Source: Pseudoflavitalea rhizosphaerae (GTDB taxonomy: Bacteria > Bacteroidota > Bacteroidia > Chitinophagales > Chitinophagaceae). From it: a stretch of DNA of 64,000 nt. Both the position numbers and the translations under genes were made by a program. Below the pieces are notes generated by a model. The model ran no database searches. It saw nothing but the letters and a program-made list of their open reading frames with translations, and had not been told where the DNA came from. Within the stretch, counting starts at the first letter, position 1; each line of letters opens with the position of its first letter. Where the stretch lies: the NCBI RefSeq assembly GCF_003991355.1, contig NZ_RCSU01000021.1:1-64000 (forward strand). The letters run 5' to 3'. Shown in pieces: positions 36,048-43,981 of this stretch.

Positions 36048-36650
36048 TTAAAAACCGGCAGCTCCCCTCATCATGCTTGCTCCTCCCATAAAGATGGCTC
36101 CAACGATCATGGTCCCGATAAACAATGCTATGATTGCATAGATTACCCAATAGATGATAATTGCGATGATCACATAGAGTACTCGTTGATCTTCGGGCGT
36201 TTTCTTTACCGGGCCAAGGCCAAGGTACATCAGGTAAATAGCGTAAGCTGCGCCTGCCAGGGCAGCCAGCCAGTTCAAAACAGGAACAATCGACAGGATG
36301 CCCGCAACCCAGATAGCTGTTGCGGAATAGGCCATCAATTGAGCAGAAGCTCCAATATTCTTTTCCGATTTAAAAGAAGGCGCCAGTGCATCAATAATGT
36401 AAGAACCGATCACAAAAGCCAGGATCGATCCAACAACAGATACTATCGCCATAGCGATTCCAAATCCCATTCCCCAAAAAGCTCCTGCAAAAAACATCAT
36501 TCCCAAAAAGCCCGCTACTGCGGGGATCAATGATAAAGGAAGTACATAACCTGTAAGCAGGGATCCCAATGTTGCCTTTTCACCTGCCACTACATTCCAT
36601 TCTGTTTTTGGAGTGAGCAGTATGTCTTTGGCGCGTTGAATTAGGTTCAT
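36048..36650 (-). CDS. Yip1-family membrane protein
   Basis: 200 residues from the ATG at 36650; a longer version from 36698 has an unconserved leader. It opens MNLIQRAKDILLTPKTEW, the common start of bacterial Yip1/YIF1-like proteins, and has five hydrophobic segments between residues about 30 and 195. An inner-membrane protein of unknown function. Confidence 0.85.
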   Translation of the reverse strand: MNLIQRAKDILLTPKTEWNVVAGEKATLGSLLTGYVLPLSLIPAVAGFLGMMFFAGAFWGMGFGIAMAIVSVVGSILAFVIGSYIIDALAPSFKSEKNIGASAQLMAYSATAIWVAGILSIVPVLNWLAALAGAAYAIYLMYLGLGPVKKTPEDQRVLYVIIAIIIYWVIYAIIALFIGTMIVGAIFMGGASMMRGAAGF

Positions 36651-36767
36651 AGTGATAATTGTTTCATTAAATGTACATATATCCACATATGTAAACAATA
36701 CCCTATTCAGGGGATGGGCATAAACTTTGTGTAAACAAGGGAATAAGGGGACTCAGTTGCAGAGAAA

Positions 36768-37754
36768 TTACCCTTCAGACTTGCGGCCAGTAGTGGATTT
36801 GCTGATGAGGCTCTCGATCTCGCTGAGGCGTTTCAACTGCATTTCAAGTTTTTTATTGTGTCCGCTTATTTGTTGCAGATCAAAGGTGAGCTCTTCCAGG
36901 TAAGTGATCTTTTTCAGCAGCCCCTGACGTTGGAAATTGGCTTCGCGAAGTTTGTCCTCCGTATCCGCCATCAGCCTGGTGAGGCGCTGGTTCTCTTCCA
37001 GGATGGTCATCTGTTTGAAGCGGAGCTCATCGTGGTCTTTGGTTAGCCTCAGGTAGTTTTGCTGCAGGTCTTCATACTCGAAATTCCTGTAATGAGGTTG
37101 AGCAAGATAAGTCTCCATTTTCTTCAGCTTCTCCTGCATATTCATGAATTCTTCCTGTGTATGAGAAAGTCTTTCTTTCAATTCGCCTACTAATATCTGT
37201 TCCTGGCGTAACTGTTTGATCAGTGCTTCCTGTTCGATATTGATCTTGCGCCATTCATGGAGTTGTGCGGATAGTTGATCGTTCATGGACTGTATCTCTG
37301 CATACTTCCTTTCGTTCTCGCGTGCTGCATCGAGTTGTTCCTGCATACGTGCGATGCGTTGATGCTGCTCGGGAAGCAGGTAGCCCGGAACAGCAGCAGC
37401 GGGCTTTTCAGGCGCAGGCCTGTCTTGCAATTCTTCAATGGTCTTTTTGAGCTCTTCCAGTTCTATATTGAGCAGTTCTTCATTTTCCTGCGCGGCTGTC
37501 AGTTCTTTTTTGAGCTCGTCCAGCACTTTTTTCTGAACGTCCTGGTCTTCCAGGTATTTGAGTTTCCATTCACCGGGATCGATGGCGGCATCTGCCAGCA
37601 CAGATGGTTCGGATGCGGAAGGAGTAACTGATCTGCGGCTAACGATAAAGAAATGAATGAAGAATCCCAGCACCATGGCGCCCAGTTGGAATATGAGGAT
37701 TTCCCATATGCCCACAGAGATCTGATATCCCAGGATGACAATCAATTCATTCAT
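36768..37754 (-). CDS. Membrane-anchored coiled-coil protein
   Basis: 328 residues. A hydrophobic segment at about 11-38 anchors the N-terminus; the rest, from about 70 to 320, is an almost continuous coiled coil rich in Glu, Gln, Leu and Lys. No enzyme motif is visible. Such proteins often act as spacers or scaffolds at the membrane. A strong terminator lies upstream (37845-37870), separating it from pyrH. Confidence 0.75.
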   Translation of the reverse strand: MNELIVILGYQISVGIWEILIFQLGAMVLGFFIHFFIVSRRSVTPSASEPSVLADAAIDPGEWKLKYLEDQDVQKKVLDELKKELTAAQENEELLNIELEELKKTIEELQDRPAPEKPAAAVPGYLLPEQHQRIARMQEQLDAARENERKYAEIQSMNDQLSAQLHEWRKINIEQEALIKQLRQEQILVGELKERLSHTQEEFMNMQEKLKKMETYLAQPHYRNFEYEDLQQNYLRLTKDHDELRFKQMTILEENQRLTRLMADTEDKLREANFQRQGLLKKITYLEELTFDLQQISGHNKKLEMQLKRLSEIESLISKSTTGRKSEG

Positions 37755-37844
37755 AAAAATGGTTCAGAGGGCCAGGAGGCCGGGTTGGTTTTTTTCGGAG
37801 CAGACTTGCGTCTTTCAATGGACTTGAACGGATGGGGATGAATG

Positions 37845-37870
37845 AAAAAACCACCAGTCTGGTGGTTTTT
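37845..37870. terminator. Bidirectional-looking terminator
   Basis: CCACCAG and CTGGTGG flank one T, with A-run before and T-run after. It separates the pyrH end from the coiled-coil gene. Confidence 0.8.
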
Positions 37871-37941
37871 CATCTGCCTAAATTAATGCGATCAGTTCAG
37901 ATATGCAAATAGCTGACTTAATATTTTTCATCTGTTGACCC

Positions 37942-38655
37942 TCAGCCTTTTACCAAAGTTCCGACTTTCTCTCCGCAGATCACTTTACGAAGGTTACCCG
38001 GATTGTTCATATCAAACACGATGATGGGAAGATTATTCTCCATGCAAAGCGTGAAAGCGGTCATATCCATTACCTTCAGATTTTGTGAGATACATTCCTG
38101 GAAAGTGATGGTTTCATACTTTTTTGCTTTGGGATCTTTCTCGGGATCTGCTGTATAAATTCCATCCACCCTGGTTCCTTTGAGGATCACATCGGCCTGG
38201 ATTTCGATGGCCCTGAGCGACCCCGCCGTATCAGTTGTGAAATAAGGATTGCCGGTCCCTGCTCCGAAGATCACCACTCTTCCTTTCTCTACGTGGCGGA
38301 TAGCTCTCCTGCGAATGTAAGGCTCTGCAATCTGTTCCATCTTGATGGCACTCTGAAGACGGGTATACACTCCGATCTTTTCCAGCATGGCCTGCATAGC
38401 CATTCCATTGATCACTGTTGCCAGCATTCCCATATAATCTCCATGGGCTCTTTCGATGCCGGTTTCTGCTTCATTCATTCCACGGTAGATATTTCCTCCT
38501 CCGATAACGATGGCTACCTGCACGCCCAGCTCTACAATTTCTTTGATGTCCCGCGCATATTGTTCTATGATCACCGGGTCCATGCCAAAATTTTTATCTC
38601 CCATTAATGATTCGCCCGATAACTTCACCAGAACACGTTTGTACTTTGGCAGCAT
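37942..38655 (-). CDS. pyrH: UMP kinase
   Basis: 237 residues. Amino-acid-kinase fold with [43 protein letters not shown]-like block (here [15 protein letters not shown]) and [11 protein letters not shown]. Phosphorylates UMP to UDP in pyrimidine synthesis. It follows tsf, the usual bacterial neighbourhood, but a terminator (38811-38839) stands between them. Confidence 0.96.
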   Translation of the reverse strand: MLPKYKRVLVKLSGESLMGDKNFGMDPVIIEQYARDIKEIVELGVQVAIVIGGGNIYRGMNEAETGIERAHGDYMGMLATVINGMAMQAMLEKIGVYTRLQSAIKMEQIAEPYIRRRAIRHVEKGRVVIFGAGTGNPYFTTDTAGSLRAIEIQADVILKGTRVDGIYTADPEKDPKAKKYETITFQECISQNLKVMDMTAFTLCMENNLPIIVFDMNNPGNLRKVICGEKVGTLVKG

Positions 38656-38810
38656 GTAATAAATTGTAGATTTCTGAATAATAAAATTCTATTCTGCACT
38701 ACCGGTGGAAGATGGTAAAGGATACCATCCCGGTATCAATGTTCGTGCAAAGAAAAGATTTTTTTTGAAACTTTTTGGGTGCGCTGGTCCCAAACAGCAT
38801 TCCGGGCAAT

Positions 38811-38839
38811 AAAAAAGGGAATCGAAAGATTCCCTTTTT
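38811..38839 (-). terminator. Terminator of the rplM-tsf operon
   Basis: AAAAAAGGGAATC and GATTCCCTTTTT pair around GAAA; on the minus strand it begins about 18 bases after tsf and ends in a T-run. Confidence 0.88.
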
Positions 38840-38857
38840 CTATTTCATCAGCGGAGC

Positions 38858-39697
38858 TTATCCTAAAGCCACGCGTTTGAATTCTGTGATCTTCAGGTCA
38901 GCGCTTACGCTCTTCAGGAAGTCAGCAACGGATTTACCATTGTCTTTCACATAAGCCTGGTTGAGCAGGGTGCTTTCTTTGAAGAAGGCGTTCAGTTTAC
39001 CTTCAGCGATCTTGGCGATCATTTCTTCAGGTTTGCCGGCCATTTTGGGATCAGCTTTCATCTGCTCCATCACGATATCTCTTTCGCGGTCGATGGTAGA
39101 CTGGGGAACAGAAGAAGCGTCAACAGCTACAGGGTTCATAGCAGCGATCTGCATGGCTACATCTTTACCTGCTTCTGCCTGAGCCTGGTTCATACCTACG
39201 AGTACACCGATGCGGTTTGCACCGTGAATGTAAGAAGCAACATAGTCAGCATCTACGCGCTCGAACTTGGTGATACCGATCTTCTCACCTATGGCGGCGA
39301 GTTTATCGTTGATCATGTCAGCAACTTTAGCACCATTGATGGTAACGTTGTTCAGTTCATCAGCGCTTTTAACGTTGTTGGCAACGGCGGCGTCGATGAT
39401 AGATTGAGCAAATGCGATGAAGTCAGCATTCTTGCTTACGAAGTCGGTTTCGCAGCTAACACAAACAGCGATGCCGGTTTTGTTGTCGGCAGTTGTTTTT
39501 GCGAGTACTACACCTTCTTTTGCTTCGCGGTCGCCACGGAGAGCGGCCACTTTAGCGCCTTTCTTGCGGAGCCAGTCGATAGCTGCTTCAAAGTCACCGT
39601 TAGTTTCGGTGAGGGCTTTGCGGCAGTCCATCATACCAGCGCCGGTCATTTGACGGAGCTTATTGATATCAGCAGCTGTAATAGCAACAGTTGACAT
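38858..39697 (-). CDS. tsf: Elongation factor Ts
   Basis: 279 residues. The N-terminal UBA-like start ITAADINKLRQMTGAGMMDC and the VSCETDFVSKN block are diagnostic. Recycles EF-Tu by exchanging GDP. Fourth gene of the rplM-rpsI-rpsB-tsf run. Confidence 0.97.
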   Translation of the reverse strand: MSTVAITAADINKLRQMTGAGMMDCRKALTETNGDFEAAIDWLRKKGAKVAALRGDREAKEGVVLAKTTADNKTGIAVCVSCETDFVSKNADFIAFAQSIIDAAVANNVKSADELNNVTINGAKVADMINDKLAAIGEKIGITKFERVDADYVASYIHGANRIGVLVGMNQAQAEAGKDVAMQIAAMNPVAVDASSVPQSTIDRERDIVMEQMKADPKMAGKPEEMIAKIAEGKLNAFFKESTLLNQAYVKDNGKSVADFLKSVSADLKITEFKRVALG

Positions 39698-39748
39698 ATA
39701 ATTAGATTGATAGTTGAAAAAATGAAATCCTCTCTGTGTCAGACAAAA

Positions 39749-40651
39749 TTATCTGCCACCACCTGGTCTGCGGTTAGCGCCACCGCCACCGGGGCCACCT
39801 ACACGGCGTTTCTGACCGCCGCCATGACCGCCTGTGCCACCTGGCCTGCGACCAGCACCACCACGTCCTGCTTCAGCTTCAGCTTCAGCCTGGATACGTG
39901 CTGCTTTCTTTTCTTTTTCATCATCAGCTACTTCTTCAACGTCTTCATCTTTGGCAGCCTGACGTTCAGCCAGACCTTCTGCGATAGCAGCAGTGATGTA
40001 TTGAGTGATGATTGCGATAGACTTTGTAGCGTCGTCATTGGACGGGATAGCGAAATCAACTTTGTTGGGATCACAGTTGGTGTCTACCATTCCGAAGGTA
40101 GTGATACCAAGACGTTTTGCTTCAGCCAGCGCGATATGCTCATGACCGATGTCGATGATGAACAGGGCAGTTGGTACACGGCCCAGCTGAGCGATACCAC
40201 CCAGTACTTTGTCCATTTTATCGCGGTCACGGCCTAAAGTGAGGCGCTCTTTTTTGGTAAGGCTTTCTGCGCTGCCATCTCCCAGCATTTTGTCGATGCT
40301 CTGCATCTTCTTCACGCTCTTGCGAACAGTGTTGAAGTTGGTGAGCATACCACCCAGCCAGCGTTCAGTAACATAAGGCATGTTCACTCTGCGTGCACAT
40401 TCAGTAACGATCTCTTTCGCTTGTTTTTTAGTACCAACGAACATGATCTTTTTACCGCTGCGAGCGATCTGCTTCAGAGCAGCTGCAGCTTCCTGCAGAT
40501 GTTCAGTGGTTTTATTCAGGTCGATGATGTGAATACCTTTCTTCTCAGCGAAGATGTAAGGCAGCATCTTGGGATTCCACTTCTTACGCAAGTGACCGAA
40601 GTGTACACCTGCATCAAGTAATTGCTGTTGTAATGAAGTGTTATTTTCCAT
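39749..40651 (-). CDS. rpsB: Ribosomal protein uS2 with Gly/Arg-rich tail
   Basis: 300 residues, against about 240-260 in most bacteria. The S2 core is complete, with QQLLDAGVHFGHLRKKWNPK, KKIMFVGTKKQAKEIV, and GLAERQAAK. Residues about 230-261 form a charged linker and 262-300 are almost only Gly, Arg and Pro (RRPGGTGGHGGGQKRR and similar). In the ribosome, S2 lies on the back of the small subunit near the mRNA exit, so the tail could contact rRNA, mRNA or bS21. The tail is in frame and not an assembly artefact by its codon use, which matches the core. Confidence 0.95.
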   Translation of the reverse strand: MENNTSLQQQLLDAGVHFGHLRKKWNPKMLPYIFAEKKGIHIIDLNKTTEHLQEAAAALKQIARSGKKIMFVGTKKQAKEIVTECARRVNMPYVTERWLGGMLTNFNTVRKSVKKMQSIDKMLGDGSAESLTKKERLTLGRDRDKMDKVLGGIAQLGRVPTALFIIDIGHEHIALAEAKRLGITTFGMVDTNCDPNKVDFAIPSNDDATKSIAIITQYITAAIAEGLAERQAAKDEDVEEVADDEKEKKAARIQAEAEAEAGRGGAGRRPGGTGGHGGGQKRRVGGPGGGGANRRPGGGR

Positions 40652-40724
40652 TTTTTATTTGTCTTTTAGCTATCAGGCCGCAGCCATTAGCCATTTGAAT
40701 TGAAAAATGTTGTTTAGGCTACTG

Positions 40725-41114
40725 TTAACGTTTGCTGAACTGGTAGCTACGACGAGCTTTCTTGTGACCGAATTTCTTACGCTCAACAGAACGGGGATCA
40801 CGTTTCAGAACACCGGCTGCTTTGAGGGCAGGACGGAATTCAGCATTCAGTTCCAGCAGCGCACGGCCGATACCGAGCTTTGCAGCTTCAGCCTGGCCTT
40901 TCATTCCACCACCGGCAGCATTGATCTTCACATCATACTTATCAGCAGTTTGAGTGGCTTTTAAAGGAAGCTCAACCTGGTTTTGCAGGTAAGCGAGGGA
41001 GAAATATTCTTTATAGTCTTTGTCGTTCACTGTGATCTTACCGTTTCCTTTGCTGAGGAAAACCCTTGTCACAGCTTCTTTACGACGACCAATTGCATTT
41101 TTTTGCTTTTCCAT
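40725..41114 (-). CDS. rpsI: Ribosomal protein uS9
   Basis: 129 residues. It has the typical NAIGRRKEAVTRVFL start, GGGMKGQAEAAKLGIGRAL, and a C-terminal KKARRSYQFSKR tail that reaches the decoding site. The usual partner of rplM. Confidence 0.97.
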   Translation of the reverse strand: MEKQKNAIGRRKEAVTRVFLSKGNGKITVNDKDYKEYFSLAYLQNQVELPLKATQTADKYDVKINAAGGGMKGQAEAAKLGIGRALLELNAEFRPALKAAGVLKRDPRSVERKKFGHKKARRSYQFSKR

Positions 41115-41177
41115 GAATTCAATTTGACGATTTGAAAAGTTGAAATTTAGATGGATTTAAACTTTCAGATCCGTTAC

Positions 41178-41621
41178 TTAAAATTTCAATTCTTTGGGTT
41201 GTTGTGCAGTGTGCTGATGCTCAGCGCCGGCATACACAAATAATTTCTTGATCATCTTGCGGCCGAGACGGTTCTTGGGGAGCATGCCTCTTACAGCGCG
41301 CTCAACCACCTGCTCTGGTCTGCGTTTCAGCAGTTCCCTTGCAGTTTCCGCTTTCTGACCACCAGGATATCCGGAGAAAGTCAGGTATTCCTTGTCGTCA
41401 ATCTTGTTGCCAGTGAATTTAACCTTGTCTGCATTGATCACGATAATGTAATCTCCGGTGTCAACATGTGGCGTATAATATGCCTTGTTCTTACCACGAA
41501 GAACAGAAGCAATTTTGGCACACATGCGTCCCACGGTTTGATTGGTACCGTCAACAACAAACCAGTTGCGTTGTACGGTAGCCGCATTCGCATGTTTTGT
41601 AGTGAAATGAAGTTTGCTCAT
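41178..41621 (-). CDS. rplM: Ribosomal protein uL13
   Basis: 147 residues. Core motifs [39 protein letters not shown] and [15 protein letters not shown]. First gene of the rplM-rpsI-rpsB-tsf run, with a promoter just upstream. Confidence 0.97.
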   Translation of the reverse strand: MSKLHFTTKHANAATVQRNWFVVDGTNQTVGRMCAKIASVLRGKNKAYYTPHVDTGDYIIVINADKVKFTGNKIDDKEYLTFSGYPGGQKAETARELLKRRPEQVVERAVRGMLPKNRLGRKMIKKLFVYAGAEHQHTAQQPKELKF

Positions 41622-42454
41622 TTGTAAAAATGTTAATTGTGAAAACTATCCTGCTTCTTTCCTCCACCAACCTGGGGAAAATGGAAACAGGGTCGCAAAG
41701 GTACCAAAATCCTCTTCGAACAAACAAGAAACGAAGAAGATATTTTGGAGCGATGTTTTGTAATTAACTGATATTCAATAAAATTTTTGACGTGTTTTTA
41801 TAGAAGTTGCGCCGGAAGCGGAAAATAAAGGGCAAAACAGGCGGGTTCTCAGGTTGCGGTTCGGCAAAGGATGTGCAACGCGGTTGTGAAATATACCGGC
41901 GCGGGAGGATATTTTTGGGCTTTTGTATGGAGAGATGAGGTTTGGGGAACTGAAGCCGGGCTTCTTCGCTTATATTTCGAAGACCGCTTATGCACATACC
42001 TTTGCCTCACTCCCCCGATAATGCATCAGTTGACCTAGCTTTTTTTGTGCACGCACTATTCCACACCGCTCTCATTAAACTAGAAAATCCACTTTTTTTC
42101 CAAACTCAGGCAATCATCAAATTTTTGTTGGACATGAAGACCACACAAAACATCCTTCGTTATTTTCATTTCATGTTGGTTCAATTCATCTCAATTTCCT
42201 TGCTTCTTCTTTTCTCAACTCCTAACTGATTTTCTTCATTGATACCACTGCATAATTCCAACCTGTTCTTTCATTTCAAACAGCAAGCCAACTCATCCCC
42301 TTTATTGATTTCCTTCAGCACTGATGCACCCGCGGCCACATAGCCGGCGAGGGGTATGAAACCAAAGCCCCATTATTATTCTCCCGCGCCGGTTTGTTTC
42401 AGCAGCCGTATTTTTCATATCCCGAGTCCGGCGAGTCTGGCGTAAATTAGAGGT
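41622..42454. other. Long intergenic region upstream of rplM
   Basis: Holds the rplM promoter at its low-coordinate end. Two overlapping short frames (about 41764-41997 minus and 41990-42229 plus) have no recognisable features. Otherwise nothing identified. Confidence 0.5.
41696..41724 (-). promoter_or_regulatory. Promoter of the rplM operon
   Basis: On the minus strand TTTG (41721-41724) and TACCTTTG (41696-41703) with 17 bases between, matching the Bacteroidota consensus; start codon about 75 bases downstream. Confidence 0.65.
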
Positions 42455-43057
42455 ATGTCATTGTTACTACTCAACCGCTCTGAATTCGGAGATCCCGCCA
42501 ATGCAGGACGTCTCCTGTCAAACGAAGAAGCCAATCAGTTACTGGAAGAATGGGTGCCGAATGAACGGCTACGGCTCCATATGAAACAGGTGGCCGCCGT
42601 AATGAAGGCATGGGCTATTCTACGGGAAGGCGCAGACGAAATAACGGCCCGCAAATGGGAACAGGCCGGACTGTTACATGATGCCGACTGGGAAAAATAT
42701 CCGAATGATCATTGCAGGGTTATTATCGAAGAACTGGAAAAAAGGAATGTAGATCCGGAGGTGATCCATTGCATTGCATCACATGGGCCGCGGTATTTTG
42801 GCGTGGAGCCGAATAACAAAATGGACAGGATGATCTATGTGTTTGATGAACTCTCGGGCTTTATCCATGCAAGCGCACTGGTGCGTCCTGCCAGGTATGA
42901 GGGAATGGATGTGAAGAGTGTGATGAAGAAACTGAAGACAGCTTCCTTTGCCGCGCAGGTGAACAGGGATGATATTACCGATGCCCTTTCACGTATCGAT
43001 ATTCCTCTGGAGGAGATCATTCAGTTCATCATCGATAATCAGCGGGATGTTGTGTAG
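42455..43057 (+). CDS. HD-domain protein
   Basis: 200 residues. HD metal-binding residues: His in RLHMKQV, the His-Asp pair in AGLLHDADWEK, and a later His in ASHGPRYFG. It belongs to small HD hydrolases of the HDIG-like group, likely a phosphohydrolase of unknown substrate. Single gene converging with the NUDIX regulator. Confidence 0.85.
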   Translation: MSLLLLNRSEFGDPANAGRLLSNEEANQLLEEWVPNERLRLHMKQVAAVMKAWAILREGADEITARKWEQAGLLHDADWEKYPNDHCRVIIEELEKRNVDPEVIHCIASHGPRYFGVEPNNKMDRMIYVFDELSGFIHASALVRPARYEGMDVKSVMKKLKTASFAAQVNRDDITDALSRIDIPLEEIIQFIIDNQRDVV

Positions 43058-43096
43058 GCTGAAGTTCTATCGTTCAAATCACTCAATTCGTTCACA

Positions 43097-43148
43097 AAAA
43101 CAGACCGGTCAACAAACTCCCTGTGGCGTTTGCTGCCAGGTCTGTTTT
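43097..43148. terminator. Terminator between HD and NUDIX genes
   Basis: AAAACAGACC and GGTCTGTTTT are perfect outer arms with an inner AACAAAC/GTTTGCT-like stem. Probably bidirectional. Confidence 0.7.
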
Positions 43149-43196
43149 ATCCAATGCTCATGGTCTGGCAGATCCGGGACCCTGACCTGATTTGAA

Positions 43197-43922
43197 TTAA
43201 TTCTCTATTTCTGTGAGCTTATTGTTGCTTTTGGGTTTGGTTGCCCAGTCGGGATCGAAGCGATAAAGCTTGCCCGGTCTGTGCGGCACATCCTGTTCCA
43301 GTTCGTTCACATCTTCGAGCCATCCCATCAGGAAGAATTTCTTTCGGAAATTCCTTCTGTCCATTTTTACACCGAGAATGGCTTCATACAGGGCCTGCAA
43401 TTCGCGAAGCGAAAATTTCTCAGGCAGGAGATTGAACACAACAGGGTGTTCATTGATCTTGCTCTGTAACTGCTTCAGGCAGGTATCCAGGATCTGCTGG
43501 TGGTCGAAGGCCAGTGTGGAGATCTCCCGGATGGGGTGCCAGTGCAGTTCGTTATGGGCCAGTTTCAACTGGTGGTCCTTGATATTGATGAGCGAATAAT
43601 AAGCGGTGGTGATCACCCTTCCTGCAGGGTGGCGGTTCACTTCTCCGAAAGTATACACCTGTTCCAGGTACACATCATCCAGTCCGGTACGCTCTTTCAA
43701 TACGCGGTAAGATGCATTGTCGAGATTTTCATCCGGCTTCACCAGGTCTCCCAGTAATGACCACTGGTCCTGGAATTCTTCGAGGTCGGATTTGATCAAC
43801 AGTACTTTCAGTTCATTGTTGTCGAATCCAAAGATCACACAGTCCACGGAAATGGCTATCTGGAAATATTCCCTGTTTTCGGATCTTAATTGCTGAATCG
43901 TTTTCTGCAAAGCGGTTCCCAT
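43197..43922 (-). CDS. NUDIX-winged-helix regulator (NrtR/AraR-like)
   Basis: 241 residues. A NUDIX-fold domain at about 20-155 (VDCVIFGFDNNELKVLLI, WSLLGDLVKPDE in place of the usual GG start, and LKERTGLDD) has lost key catalytic residues of the NUDIX box, the normal situation in NrtR-type sensors that bind rather than cleave. A winged helix (about 165-230) is the DNA-binding part, with LRELQALYEAI and the RNFRKKF turn. In Bacteroides a relative, AraR, controls sugar use. As the last gene of the glycan locus (60 bases after the amylase), it is the best candidate for its regulator. Confidence 0.85.
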   Translation of the reverse strand: MGTALQKTIQQLRSENREYFQIAISVDCVIFGFDNNELKVLLIKSDLEEFQDQWSLLGDLVKPDENLDNASYRVLKERTGLDDVYLEQVYTFGEVNRHPAGRVITTAYYSLINIKDHQLKLAHNELHWHPIREISTLAFDHQQILDTCLKQLQSKINEHPVVFNLLPEKFSLRELQALYEAILGVKMDRRNFRKKFFLMGWLEDVNELEQDVPHRPGKLYRFDPDWATKPKSNNKLTEIEN

Positions 43923-43981
43923 TATTTCAGAATTATGATTGTGGTTTTGAATAAACTACCATTGGCCTTCGATGAGCTGAA

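Noticed and set aside
37942-41621. One continuous rplM-to-pyrH operon
   Set aside because: A strong terminator at 38811-38839 separates tsf from pyrH.
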